Assembly: GCF_030547185.1 (NCBI RefSeq)
Contig: NZ_JAUOQR010000001.1
Coordinates: 372,001-436,000, forward strand
DNA: 64,000 nucleotides
Reading direction: 5' to 3'
Source of the DNA: Neptuniibacter sp. 1_MG-2023
GTDB lineage: Bacteria; Pseudomonadota; Gammaproteobacteria; Pseudomonadales; Balneatricaceae
Of the stretch, positions 8,679 to 17,131 are shown one piece after another; the first letter of the stretch is position 1, and each line of letters starts with the position of its first letter. The notes under the pieces are model-generated. The model saw only the letters and a list, made by a program, of their open reading frames with translations. It was not told where the DNA came from and did no database searches. A program made the position numbers and the translations under genes.

Positions 8679-9305
8679 TTAACGGAATGAACCTAAAGCA
8701 AACTCAATACCTTGGCTAGTCACGACTAATGTTGTTTCTCCCGCCCTTATAACCTCCTGAGCTTTATCCACCAGCTCATAAAAAACATTACGATGTAATA
8801 GCCCCTTCATACCAAATCGCACATGAATATAAGGTGAAGGCTCACCTGTTTCAGGGCACTGCTCAACCCACAGTTTATGCTCAGCCCCCACAGTCACAAC
8901 ATCATCCGTTACACTCTTAAAGATCAGCTCGGTCCCTTTATTCCCCTCTTTTTGCTCAACAGAGATGAAAAGAAAAGGAGCGTCTTCTACCTCAATCCCA
9001 ACTTTTTCTACCGGTGTTTTAAGAAAGTACTTACCCTCCTCCATCCATAGCACTTTAGAAAATAGTTTGACCATCGCTGGGCGACCTATCGGTGTCCCCA
9101 TATAAAACCAACGACCATCTCGGGCAATACGCATATCAATATCACCGCAGAACGTAGGGTTCCAGCGCTCTAACGGTGGAATTTCATCTGACGCACCCTC
9201 AATAGTCTTGCTTACTTTTACTAAATCAAAATTAGTATCCGACAAATACTTGCTCCATTTAAATCTGTTATTAAATTTACTCATCACTATTAGAAAAACT
9301 TTCAT
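8679..9305 (-). CDS. DUF1285 family protein
   Basis: The sequence has the family core: LERWNPTFCGDIDMRIARDGRWFY, then GTPIGRPAMVKLFSKVL and TPVEKVGIEVEDAPF. This is a conserved cytoplasmic protein of proteobacteria with no established biochemical function. Length is 208 residues from the first ATG; a second in-frame ATG at 9284 would remove seven residues, and neither has a good ribosome-binding site, so the start is open. It is divergent from the MTHFR-like gene at 9386, with about 80 bases between them for both promoters. Confidence 0.8.
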   Translation of the reverse strand: MKVFLIVMSKFNNRFKWSKYLSDTNFDLVKVSKTIEGASDEIPPLERWNPTFCGDIDMRIARDGRWFYMGTPIGRPAMVKLFSKVLWMEEGKYFLKTPVEKVGIEVEDAPFLFISVEQKEGNKGTELIFKSVTDDVVTVGAEHKLWVEQCPETGEPSPYIHVRFGMKGLLHRNVFYELVDKAQEVIRAGETTLVVTSQGIEFALGSFR

Positions 9306-9385
9306 GCTCTTAGCTAACTACATGAAAATGATTAATTGTTAGAATAGCCAGCAATTAAAGCTTAGTGATAAAAGTAAAAAATACC

Positions 9386-10339
9386 ATGAAACAGGATTTA
9401 AGAAGCAAGTTTGCTGATACTAGTCGCGGAGTTTATCTCTTTGGCACCACTCCACCTAAAGCGACAACAACTGATGAGGCAGCATCAGAGATCGCAGACA
9501 AATTACTTAATCGTCTTCAGCATGTGGAATTTGACGGTCTGATTGTTTATGACATTCAAGATGAAAGTAGTCGCATTGATATACCTAGACCCTTTCCATA
9601 TATGCGCACCTTAGATCCACTTGCCTATTCAAAGCTATTGCGTGAAAAAGCAGAAAAACCTGTTATCACTTATAAAAGCGTCTCGCAGCGAGATAAAAGC
9701 ACTTTTATTAAATGGCTCGATAGCGCTTGGAATACCTATGGTGTACGCGATACCGTATTGGTTGGCAGCCCATCCTCTGAAGGGGAGATACAACTCAGCT
9801 TAAATGATGCTTACGCTGCCATCTCAGAACATCCTGCTAACTTCCAGCTAGGTGGCGTTACTATTGCAGAACGCCATGCCGTAAAAGGAAATGAGCATGA
9901 ACGTTTAATAAATAAATCAGCAAACGGCTGTGAGTTTTTTGTTTCGCAAGCGGTTTACAACGCGCAAGCAACCATTGATATGCTAAGCAGCTATGCGCGT
10001 AAATGTCGTCAAGATAATATAACGCCGAAACGAGTTATTCTCACATTCACCCCATGCGGAAGCGCTAAAACACTAGAATTTATGGAGTGGCTAGGTATTT
10101 CTGTACCTGAAGCAACTAAATTCCGCATTATTGATGCTGAAAACCCATTACAGGAATCAACCCAAATCTGCCGTAATAATTTGGAGCAGATATTAGAAGC
10201 GGTAATGCCACTTAATATTCCCATCGGTTTAAATATTGAAAGTTTAACTAACCGAAAAGAGGAAATTGATGCATCTATTCGTTTATTTAAGCTACTTAAA
10301 TCCATAGTGGATCTAAAACTAGCTGAAGCTAATTTATAA
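9386..10339 (+). CDS. Methylenetetrahydrofolate reductase-like protein
   Basis: A 317-residue TIM-barrel protein of the MTHFR family, closest in style to the MetF-like group: FFVSQAVYNAQATIDML corresponds to the FFITQP..D segment, and GVTIAERHAVKGNEHERLINK to the GGVCIPERH-type segment. The first strand reads YLFGTTPPK, where MetF enzymes have a Glu (EFFPP) that acts as the catalytic acid; here that Glu is missing. It may therefore be a paralogue that binds flavin or folate but performs a different reaction. The ATG at 9386 was chosen; an in-frame GTG at 9365 adds seven residues and cannot be excluded. It is not next to methionine genes. Confidence 0.6.
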   Translation: MKQDLRSKFADTSRGVYLFGTTPPKATTTDEAASEIADKLLNRLQHVEFDGLIVYDIQDESSRIDIPRPFPYMRTLDPLAYSKLLREKAEKPVITYKSVSQRDKSTFIKWLDSAWNTYGVRDTVLVGSPSSEGEIQLSLNDAYAAISEHPANFQLGGVTIAERHAVKGNEHERLINKSANGCEFFVSQAVYNAQATIDMLSSYARKCRQDNITPKRVILTFTPCGSAKTLEFMEWLGISVPEATKFRIIDAENPLQESTQICRNNLEQILEAVMPLNIPIGLNIESLTNRKEEIDASIRLFKLLKSIVDLKLAEANL

Positions 10340-10362
10340 CCCTTTCTCTCCCATCTTGTTCC

Positions 10363-10395
10363 GACTGCCTTCGTTTATACCTAAGCGAGGCAGTC
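10363..10395 (+). other. Hairpin downstream of the MTHFR-like gene
   Basis: GACTGCCT...TCG pairs with CGA...GGCAGTC with one bulged T; the loop is AT-rich. No T-run follows. It could mark a 3' end. The rest of 10340-10527 shows no gene. Confidence 0.4.
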
Positions 10396-10527
10396 CAGTG
10401 AACTGATAATACCCTTCCATTTACAGCTAAGACGGCTAAATAACAGCTCATCCGCCGCTTCAGAACAACTTATAAGATAGTTTGTTGCATTTTTAATCCT
10501 TGAAAAAAATATGCATCCGATATATTT

Positions 10528-10540
10528 TGACGATTCGTCA
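10528..10540 (+). promoter_or_regulatory. TetR-type operator in front of the regulator gene
   Basis: A perfect 13-bp inverted repeat, TGACG-ATT-CGTCA, centred 25 bases before the preferred start of the TetR gene. The same repeat with a TTT centre stands at 11348 in front of the RND gene. Two copies flanking a TetR gene and its neighbour are typical of auto-repression plus control of the adjacent operon. It also argues against the upstream ATG at 10511 as start. Confidence 0.75.
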
Positions 10541-10558
10541 ATTATCGAAAAAGATCAA

Positions 10559-11302
10559 ATGAGCCCCAAGAATACTCACGACAGTGCATTAAAAGCGCGC
10601 GAAGAAAATATCATGAATACTGCCTTAGAGATGATGGCATCTAAAGGCGTGGCGGGGCTAACCATGGATAAGCTAGCGGCTAAAGTTCCCTATTCAAAAG
10701 GCACTATCTATAACCACTTTACCTGTAAAGAAGATCTACTAACGGCCTTATGTAACCGCAGCATCCAAAATCTATATGATCTTTTCTGCCACGCAATGTC
10801 ATTCAATGGTTCTAGCCGGGAAAAGATTCTTGCCATAGGCTATGCCTACATGCTCCATTCACTACTAAGTCCCACCGAGTTTATGCTGGTTATTTCCGCT
10901 AAAACCCCCTCTATCTTTGAAAAATCTTCTGAAAAACGGCGCGAAGAACATCTAATACTTGAAGGCAAACTACTCGATAGTCTTTTACAGGTTATATCAG
11001 AAGGTCTCAGCAACGGTGAGTTTAAGCTGCAAAATCATTTAAGTCCGGCCCAAGTGGCCTTCTCCCTCTGGTCTATGTGCTTTGGGACAATTGTTCTATT
11101 ACATGAAAGTTTAGACCGCTGTAGCGTTCGAACTGAAATGAAGCTAGAAAGAGAATTAATTAACCATTCAAATTTGCTACTAGATGGTTTGAACTGGAAG
11201 CCCTATACACAAGAACATGACTGGGCTGAAACCATTCAAAAATATAAAACCGAACTGTATCCAAATGAAGTGCGGCAGTTAAAGTTACAGCAAACAAGTT
11301 AA
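10559..11302 (+). CDS. TetR family transcriptional regulator
   Basis: A 247-residue repressor. The N-terminal helix-turn-helix is clear (about residues 15-62: ALEMMASKGVAGLTMDKLA, then YSKGTIYNHFTCKEDLL); the rest is an all-helical ligand domain, longer than the usual 200 residues. The ATG at 10559 is preferred over that at 10511 because the 13-bp operator lies between them, although neither has a strong ribosome site. It is followed by its own terminator and then by a second operator copy in front of the RND cassette, so it very probably represses itself and that cassette. The ligand is unknown; a lipid or hydrophobic compound is inferred from the cargo type of the transporter. Confidence 0.88.
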   Translation: MSPKNTHDSALKAREENIMNTALEMMASKGVAGLTMDKLAAKVPYSKGTIYNHFTCKEDLLTALCNRSIQNLYDLFCHAMSFNGSSREKILAIGYAYMLHSLLSPTEFMLVISAKTPSIFEKSSEKRREEHLILEGKLLDSLLQVISEGLSNGEFKLQNHLSPAQVAFSLWSMCFGTIVLLHESLDRCSVRTEMKLERELINHSNLLLDGLNWKPYTQEHDWAETIQKYKTELYPNEVRQLKLQQTS

Positions 11303-11311
11303 GACAACAGA

Positions 11312-11336
11312 AAACGATGTACTCATCGTTTTTTTA
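11312..11336 (+). terminator. Terminator of the TetR gene
   Basis: AAACGATG (11312-11319) pairs with CATCGTTT (11324-11331) around a 4-base loop, running into a T-stretch. Confidence 0.85.
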
Positions 11337-11347
11337 AAACTCAGAAA

Positions 11348-11360
11348 TGACGTTTCGTCA
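11348..11360 (+). promoter_or_regulatory. TetR-type operator in front of the RND cassette
   Basis: TGACG-TTT-CGTCA, identical in both arms and in spacing to the site at 10528. It lies 77 bases before the RND start and directly behind the TetR terminator. Confidence 0.75.
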
Positions 11361-11436
11361 TTATGAATAATTAAAATAACCTTAAAGTTGCCAATCAGAG
11401 CAACATAACCCTGATAAGGGAAACTGGAGAAGGAAA

Positions 11437-13788
11437 ATGAAAGACCGTATTTTCCGATTTGTGCTGGATCATCCAGTCTGGGTCATCTTACTCACTATGC
11501 TGTTCGTATTTGGTTCTGCCTATGGTGCTAAAAACTTAGTCTTTAAAAGCGACTATAGAGTGTTTTTTAGTGAGGAAAACCCTCAGCTAACTGCATTCGA
11601 ATCGATGCAAAAGATCTACAGTAAAAGCGATAATGTTGCGTTTATCATCTCACCTAATGATGGCCAAGTGTTTACACCTAAAACACTTAAAGCAATTCAA
11701 GAGCTAACCACTGAATCTTGGCAAGTGCCCTTCTCTACCCGTGTTGATTCAATTACTAACTTTCAGCATACATGGTCTGAAGAAGACGATATGTTTGTGG
11801 AAGATCTAGTATTAGATGCTGAGACGGTAACCGATGCGGATATGCCCCGTCTCAAAGAGATTGCGATTAATGAACCACTCTTACTCCACAAACTTATCTC
11901 ACCACAAGCTCATGTCACTTTAGTTAATGTGACTGTACAACTACCAGGCATTAATCCTGTAGAAGAGATCCCACAAGTTGTCTCCAAAATACGGGAGATG
12001 CAAGCTCAATTTATTGAAAAAAATCCAGATATTAGCGTTCGCTTATCCGGCATGGTGATGATGAATAACAGCTTTGCTGAATCTTCCTTAAGCGATAATG
12101 CGGTGCTAGTGCCTATTATGTTTGCTGTTGTACTACTAGGGATGATCTTTTTGCTACGTACCTTCAGCGGTACATTTGCTACTGTAATAATCATCATCTT
12201 CACTATAGTTTCAACTATGGGATTAGCGGGACACACGGGCTTCTTCTTAACAGGCCCTTCTTCAACAACTCCCATTATGGTTCTCACATTAGCGGTGGCG
12301 GATTGCATCCATATCTTGACCACTATGTTCTATGAGATGCGCCAAGGTGTTGAAAAAAGAAAAGCTATACTCGACAGTCTGCGTATAAACTTCCAACCTA
12401 TATTTCTAACCAGTGTCACAACAGCGATAGGCTTCCTAAGTTTAAACTTCTCCGACTCTCCACCCTTTCGAGATCTAGGTAATATGGTAGCGGCCGGCGT
12501 AATGCTTGCGTTTATTTTTTCCATAACCTTATTCCCTGCGATGTTAAGTTTGTTACCCCTGCGTGTGAAAGCGACGAAGGACGGTAAGCATGACTTTATG
12601 CACCGATTTGCGGGTTTTGTAGTTAAGAACCGTAAAGTTCTACTGCCAGGCATGTCCGCTATTATGATCAGCGTGATCGTCTTTATGCCGCAAAACACCC
12701 TAAATGATGATTTTGTTAAATACTTTGATACCAGCGTACCATTTAGACAAGCCACAGATTACATGCAAGAAAATATATCTGGCCTGTCCACTATGGAGAT
12801 CTCTATTGAAACCGGCGAAGCTAGTGGTATCAATGACCCTAAGTTTCTTCAAGCAGTAGGTGACTTAACCGAATGGCTGCGTACACAATCTGAAACAGAC
12901 CATGTCAGCTCACTGTCAGACATTATAAAACGCCTTAATAAAAACATGCATGGCGATGACCCTAGCTATTACACTCTCCCCGGAGACCGCGAGCTATCCG
13001 CACAATATTTACTACTGTATGAGATGTCATTGCCGTACGGATTAGATCTTAATAACCAATTGAATGTAGATAAGTCATCCGCTCGCGTTATAGCCACTTT
13101 TCGTAACTTAACCAGTACAGAACAAATTGAAATTGAAGAGCGTATCTACAGCTGGTTTACAGACAATGCTCCAGACTATCAAGTAGAAATTGCCAGCCCT
13201 AACTTAATGTTTGCCCATATCGGACAACGCAATATCAAAAGCATGCTGCTCGGTACAACGGTTGCTTTGATCTTAATCTCCCTCATTTTAGGGTTCGCTT
13301 TAAAGTCCATAAAATTTGGCCTGATCAGCCTTATTCCCAATATTGCTCCCGCAGCGATGGGGTTCGGCATTTGGTACTTTATTGATGGCCAAATTGGTTT
13401 AGCCTTATCTGTAGTCGCCGGTATGACATTAGGGATTATTGTCGATGATACCGTTCACTTTTTAAGTAAATACCTACATGCCCGTCGCGATCGAAATAAA
13501 GACCCTAAAGCCGCTGTAGAGTATGCATTTGCCAGTGTAGGCCGGGCATTATGGGTCACTACTTTTGTGCTGGTGGCTGGCTTTATGGTACTCGCCCAAT
13601 CTAGCTTTAAATTAAATGCAGATATGGGTTTACTCACAGCCATTACTATTCTTATCGCACTAATTGTAGATTTCTTATTCCTACCGGCTTTATTAATGAA
13701 GCTGGATAAAAATGATCATCCAACCACCGAAAATACTAGCAACCCTGCTGAAGGAGACAACAATGATTGTGTTAAAAAAATCGCTTAA
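11437..13788 (+). CDS. RND superfamily (MMPL/HAE3-type) exporter
   Basis: A 783-residue inner-membrane protein with the two-repeat RND layout: a first span (about 14-31), a periplasmic loop of about 190 residues, a block of five to six spans, a second span and loop, and a second block. Each block carries the Asp typical of MMPL-type proton relay (TLAVADCIHILTTM and TLGIIVDDTVHFLSKY). It has a sterol-sensing-like arrangement and lacks the long docking loops of AcrB-type pumps, so it belongs with lipid or hopanoid exporters rather than drug pumps. GGAGAAGG precedes the ATG. It overlaps the next gene by 26 bases, so the cassette is one operon. Confidence 0.85.
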   Translation: MKDRIFRFVLDHPVWVILLTMLFVFGSAYGAKNLVFKSDYRVFFSEENPQLTAFESMQKIYSKSDNVAFIISPNDGQVFTPKTLKAIQELTTESWQVPFSTRVDSITNFQHTWSEEDDMFVEDLVLDAETVTDADMPRLKEIAINEPLLLHKLISPQAHVTLVNVTVQLPGINPVEEIPQVVSKIREMQAQFIEKNPDISVRLSGMVMMNNSFAESSLSDNAVLVPIMFAVVLLGMIFLLRTFSGTFATVIIIIFTIVSTMGLAGHTGFFLTGPSSTTPIMVLTLAVADCIHILTTMFYEMRQGVEKRKAILDSLRINFQPIFLTSVTTAIGFLSLNFSDSPPFRDLGNMVAAGVMLAFIFSITLFPAMLSLLPLRVKATKDGKHDFMHRFAGFVVKNRKVLLPGMSAIMISVIVFMPQNTLNDDFVKYFDTSVPFRQATDYMQENISGLSTMEISIETGEASGINDPKFLQAVGDLTEWLRTQSETDHVSSLSDIIKRLNKNMHGDDPSYYTLPGDRELSAQYLLLYEMSLPYGLDLNNQLNVDKSSARVIATFRNLTSTEQIEIEERIYSWFTDNAPDYQVEIASPNLMFAHIGQRNIKSMLLGTTVALILISLILGFALKSIKFGLISLIPNIAPAAMGFGIWYFIDGQIGLALSVVAGMTLGIIVDDTVHFLSKYLHARRDRNKDPKAAVEYAFASVGRALWVTTFVLVAGFMVLAQSSFKLNADMGLLTAITILIALIVDFLFLPALLMKLDKNDHPTTENTSNPAEGDNNDCVKKIA

Positions 13789-14560
13789 TTCGTTAGTCGT
13801 ATTAGGCCTAATGACGGCACCATTGATCGCTTCAGCAGAAACCGCTGAAGAGAAAGGCACCCGCATCGCGGTAGAAGCAAAAGCAAGCGATAAAGGTTGG
13901 CAAGATATGCAAACCAGCATGAATATGATCCTTCGCAACAAGCAAGGCCAGGAGAGTGTCCGTGATATTCGCCTTAAATCACTAGAAATTGAAAACGATG
14001 GTGACAAAAGTTTATCGGTTTTTGACAAACCAAAAGATGTGAAAGGTACAGCGTTCCTCAGTTTCTCCCATGCGGTAGGTGCTGATGAGCAGTGGTTATA
14101 TCTACCTAAATTAAAGCGTGTTAAACGTATCGCCTCACGTAACAAGTCCGGCCCGTTTATGGGCTCTGAGTTCTCCTACGAAGATTTATCATCATTCGAA
14201 GTAGAGAAATACACCTATAAATTTTTACGTGATGAGGCCTGTGAAGGGGGCACTTGCTATGTTGTTGAACAGTACCCTGTTGATAAAAACTCAGGTTATA
14301 CACGCCGTATCGCTTGGTTAGATCAAACAGAATATCGTCCTTGGAAGATTGAATTCTTTGATCGTAAAGACTCACTTTTAAAAACTCTCACTTACCATGA
14401 GTACAATGAGTACGAAGGTAAGCATTGGCGTCCTAACCTAATGAAAATGGTTAACCATCAATCGGGGAAAAGCACAGATTTAACCTATAGCGATTACACC
14501 TTTAAAACAGGCTTAGGCGAAAACGATTTCAATAAAAACACCCTTAAACGGGCGCGTTAA
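13763..14560 (+). CDS. Outer membrane lipoprotein-sorting (LolA-like) periplasmic protein
   Basis: A 265-residue exported protein. The signal peptide ends at about residue 25 (LIASA, then ETAEE). The mature part resembles the LolA-like family annotated as outer-membrane lipoprotein-sorting proteins (KGTAFLSFSHAVGADEQWLYLPKLKRVKRI, MGSEFSYEDLSSFE), which form a half-barrel with a hydrophobic groove. AAGGAG at 13751 fixes the start inside the end of the RND gene, suggesting translational coupling. Its likely role is to ferry a hydrophobic molecule across the periplasm between the RND exporter and the outer-membrane partner; the cargo is inferred, not known. Confidence 0.85.
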   Translation: MIVLKKSLNSLVVLGLMTAPLIASAETAEEKGTRIAVEAKASDKGWQDMQTSMNMILRNKQGQESVRDIRLKSLEIENDGDKSLSVFDKPKDVKGTAFLSFSHAVGADEQWLYLPKLKRVKRIASRNKSGPFMGSEFSYEDLSSFEVEKYTYKFLRDEACEGGTCYVVEQYPVDKNSGYTRRIAWLDQTEYRPWKIEFFDRKDSLLKTLTYHEYNEYEGKHWRPNLMKMVNHQSGKSTDLTYSDYTFKTGLGENDFNKNTLKRAR

Positions 14561-14561
14561 G

Positions 14562-15758
14562 ATGAACAGTAAAAGATTACTGCTAGCGGCGGGGCTGATA
14601 ACCGCCCTACCCGCTCAAGCCGAAACATATTATGAGATGTCGGGCAAAATAACGGCAGAAGCACGTTACTTTACTCAAGATGCGCAATTCCAAAATCAGG
14701 ATTATAGCTCCAACCTCTCTTTCACTGTAGAGCCCGAGTTCTATTGGGAGTGGAATGATGGCATAGACAATCTTACCTTCACCCCCTATCTTCGTGTCGA
14801 CGAGAACGATAACGAACGTACTCACGGCGATATACGCGAGCTGAGTTGGATCCATATTGGTGAAGATTGGGAACTACGCACAGGCCTACGCAAAGTATTT
14901 TGGGGTGTTACTGAGTTTCAGCACTTAGTGGATGTTATAAACCAAACCGATAGCGTAGAAGATTTTGATGGCGAAGATAAACTAGGCCAACAGATGATTA
15001 ACCTCTCCCTCGTCAGAGACTGGGGTATTGTCGATCTTTATCTATTACCAGGTTTTAGAGAAAGAACTTTTGTCGGTGAAGATGGCAGAGTTCGCTCAGG
15101 TATTGTTGTCAACAGAGACCTTGCCAGCTACGAATCCTCAGCAGGCGAGCATCATTTAGACACCGCTATACGCTGGAGCCACACCTTAGGCGACTTTGAT
15201 CTAGGTGCTTACTGGTTCCACGGAACCAATCGTGACCCAAAATTTCTACTCAAGAACAGTGAAGGTACAACCTACCTAGCGCCCTATTATGAGCAGATGG
15301 ATCAAATAGGATTTGATCTACAAGCCACTATAGATAGCTGGCTATGGAAACTAGAAACCATTAACCGTGATACTAGTAGCGAAAACTACTGGGCTGCCCA
15401 AGGTGGATTTGAGTATACCTTTTACGGCATCCAAGAGAGTGCCGCTGATCTCGGCGTATTAATGGAATATGGTTGGGATGAGCGTGGAGAAGATGCCGAT
15501 GCTGCGGGACAAAACGATCTGTTTTTAGGCGCACGCTTAACACTCAACGATGCAAGTAGTACCGAAATGCTTGCGGGCATTAGCCACGACTTTGACTATC
15601 ACAGCCATAGCCTCATCATTGAAGCGAGTCGTCGATATGGTGATAACTGGAAACTAAGTTTAGATGGACGCTTTTTTAGTAGCAACGACCCTCTGGATCT
15701 AAGCTACAGCATTAAGCAAGACGATCACCTGCAATTAACGATTGAACGTTATTTCTAA
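14562..15758 (+). CDS. Outer-membrane beta-barrel protein of the RND cassette
   Basis: A 398-residue exported protein with a signal peptide (LLLAAGLITALPAQA, then ETYYE). The mature part is a series of alternating amphipathic strands rich in Trp/Tyr/Asp and ends in ERYF, the C-terminal Phe typical of BAM-inserted barrels. It starts two bases after the LolA-like gene. I do not recognise a characterised homologue; it resembles DUF1302-type barrels found beside MMPL transporters. It is probably the outer-membrane end of a three-part lipid or hydrophobe export path. Confidence 0.75.
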   Translation: MNSKRLLLAAGLITALPAQAETYYEMSGKITAEARYFTQDAQFQNQDYSSNLSFTVEPEFYWEWNDGIDNLTFTPYLRVDENDNERTHGDIRELSWIHIGEDWELRTGLRKVFWGVTEFQHLVDVINQTDSVEDFDGEDKLGQQMINLSLVRDWGIVDLYLLPGFRERTFVGEDGRVRSGIVVNRDLASYESSAGEHHLDTAIRWSHTLGDFDLGAYWFHGTNRDPKFLLKNSEGTTYLAPYYEQMDQIGFDLQATIDSWLWKLETINRDTSSENYWAAQGGFEYTFYGIQESAADLGVLMEYGWDERGEDADAAGQNDLFLGARLTLNDASSTEMLAGISHDFDYHSHSLIIEASRRYGDNWKLSLDGRFFSSNDPLDLSYSIKQDDHLQLTIERYF

Positions 15759-15774
15759 TAAATACTCGTTAGTA

Positions 15775-16530
15775 TTACTCTGAAGCAGCGGTTTCATTCA
15801 GAAGCCGCTCCTCTAGTTTATCTAACTCCAACAGATCACCTTGTAGTTTTTGATACTTAACTGGTGCCCAAATAATCTGTTGATTCTCTCTATCTAACTC
15901 ATACTGCGCGTTATATAGGAAGTCCATACCTAGTAAACCATGGCTACCGCCTGAATTCCCTTGATAATCGATAACCGCCGCAGACACATGGGGAATTTGA
16001 TAGGGTCCTATATCAACTCGATCAAAGTTGACCCGTTGCGTTTGCACAATACCGCCATCAGCAACGCGAGCCGCACCAGCATCAATCAATTGCGCACCCA
16101 ATGAACCAATAGCAGATTTATGTACAACGGTGAATGACGCGCCCGTATCCATCACTAAATTAAGTATGACTGAGCGTGCGCCATAAACAAACTTAATCGG
16201 TAACTGAATACGGTTAGAGTGAAAGGTAAAGGGGGTAACCCACTTTTTCATCGCCTCTTTTATTCTCGAGCGCTCAGTAGTGATTTTAAGCTGTAGCTTT
16301 TTAATATCCCTTTCTTTCGATAACTGCTGCAATGCTTGACTCGATAGGCGATCTTTTGTTTCATCCCGAGCGTCTAGCTGATCTCTATATTTGGCTGGCA
16401 CCTTGGAAAGTCGATCTACATAGACATTACGGCCTGAATCATCTTTGTACTGATAGATTTTTGCATCACTAAGCGTAGGTATAAATAAAAGTAAAAGCAG
16501 TACAGATCGTTTATTCAACAGGCCAAACAT
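15775..16530 (-). CDS. Exported retropepsin-like aspartic protease with DUF4124 domain
   Basis: A 251-residue protein with a signal peptide (LLLLLFIPTLSDA), an N-terminal DUF4124 segment (KIYQYKDDSGRNVYVDRLSKVP), a charged coiled linker (about 60-100), and a retropepsin domain from about 110. The single active-site motif is DTGAS, with the flap and the Gly-rich LLGMDFL segment of the clan AA fold, so it should work as a homodimer in the periplasm. GAGGTG stands seven bases before the ATG at 16530, which is preferred over the in-frame GTG at 16539. It is convergent with the RND cassette, with only 16 bases between stops. Confidence 0.8.
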   Translation of the reverse strand: MFGLLNKRSVLLLLLFIPTLSDAKIYQYKDDSGRNVYVDRLSKVPAKYRDQLDARDETKDRLSSQALQQLSKERDIKKLQLKITTERSRIKEAMKKWVTPFTFHSNRIQLPIKFVYGARSVILNLVMDTGASFTVVHKSAIGSLGAQLIDAGAARVADGGIVQTQRVNFDRVDIGPYQIPHVSAAVIDYQGNSGGSHGLLGMDFLYNAQYELDRENQQIIWAPVKYQKLQGDLLELDKLEERLLNETAASE

Positions 16531-16567
16531 GGAGTCCACCTCGTTGTAACTCTAGTATCACTACAGA

Positions 16568-16678
16568 TTATGAGAAAAAATGGGAAAGTCCATTAAGCAT
16601 AAATAAAACCACTACAGCCATAAACAGCAAAGCAAAACGTAGAGCGATACACCGAGTACATAGCTTTTTCTTCGCCAT
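16568..16678 (-). CDS. Small single-span membrane protein coupled to yciH
   Basis: A 36-residue frame that begins one base after the yciH stop (TAA-T-ATG), using the G-rich end of yciH as its ribosome-binding site. The protein starts with a basic, Cys-containing segment (MAKKKLCTRC) and continues with one hydrophobic stretch of about 20 residues, so it would sit in the inner membrane with the N-terminus in the cytoplasm. I do not recognise a family. Coupling, charge pattern and the single span favour a real gene, but the length makes chance possible. Confidence 0.45.
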   Translation of the reverse strand: MAKKKLCTRCIALRFALLFMAVVVLFMLNGLSHFFS

Positions 16679-16679
16679 A

Positions 16680-17054
16680 TTAGCCCCCCGCCAACTTGAC
16701 GCTAAAACCCTCTTTCTCCAAAACAGTTTTTAATTTTTCGCGGTGGTCCCCTTGAATCTCTATCACACTCTCTTTAAGCGCCCCGCCGGTACCGCAAATT
16801 TTCTTCAGTTTTTTCGCCAAGACTTTTAGCTCTGCATCCGCCAATGGGACACCTGTAATTGTCGTAACACCTTTGCCTTTTCGAACAGAAGTTTCACGAC
16901 GGATTCTCACAATACCATCCAAACTAGCCAAACGCTGCTGATCATCTAACGAAGCACAGATACATGCATCTACCGCCTCAGAACAACCAGGGCATAGATC
17001 ACCTTTTTCTGTTGAATACACCAAACCACTCAACTGATCTTTTAACGAAGCCAC
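16680..17054 (-). CDS. yciH: SUI1/eIF1-like translation factor
   Basis: A 124-residue protein with an N-terminal Cys-rich patch (LCPGCSEAVDACICAS, a possible metal site) and a C-terminal SUI1 domain (RRETSVRKGKGVTTITGV, then LKKICGTGGALKESVIEIQGD). YciH binds the 30S subunit and influences start selection; the GKGVT and CGTGG signatures are intact. The upstream dGTPase-like gene ends 77 bases before its start on the same strand. Confidence 0.92.
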   Translation of the reverse strand: MASLKDQLSGLVYSTEKGDLCPGCSEAVDACICASLDDQQRLASLDGIVRIRRETSVRKGKGVTTITGVPLADAELKVLAKKLKKICGTGGALKESVIEIQGDHREKLKTVLEKEGFSVKLAGG

Positions 17055-17131
17055 GTAACTTTCCCTAATCTTTATTAAATGCTCATTATAAGCTAGTTAC
17101 CTAACCTGAGCTCAACTACTTGAGTAAACTT

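Noticed and set aside
10511-10558. Longer start for the TetR protein
   Set aside because: The operator palindrome would then be inside the coding region and the extra residues do not resemble a TetR N-terminus.
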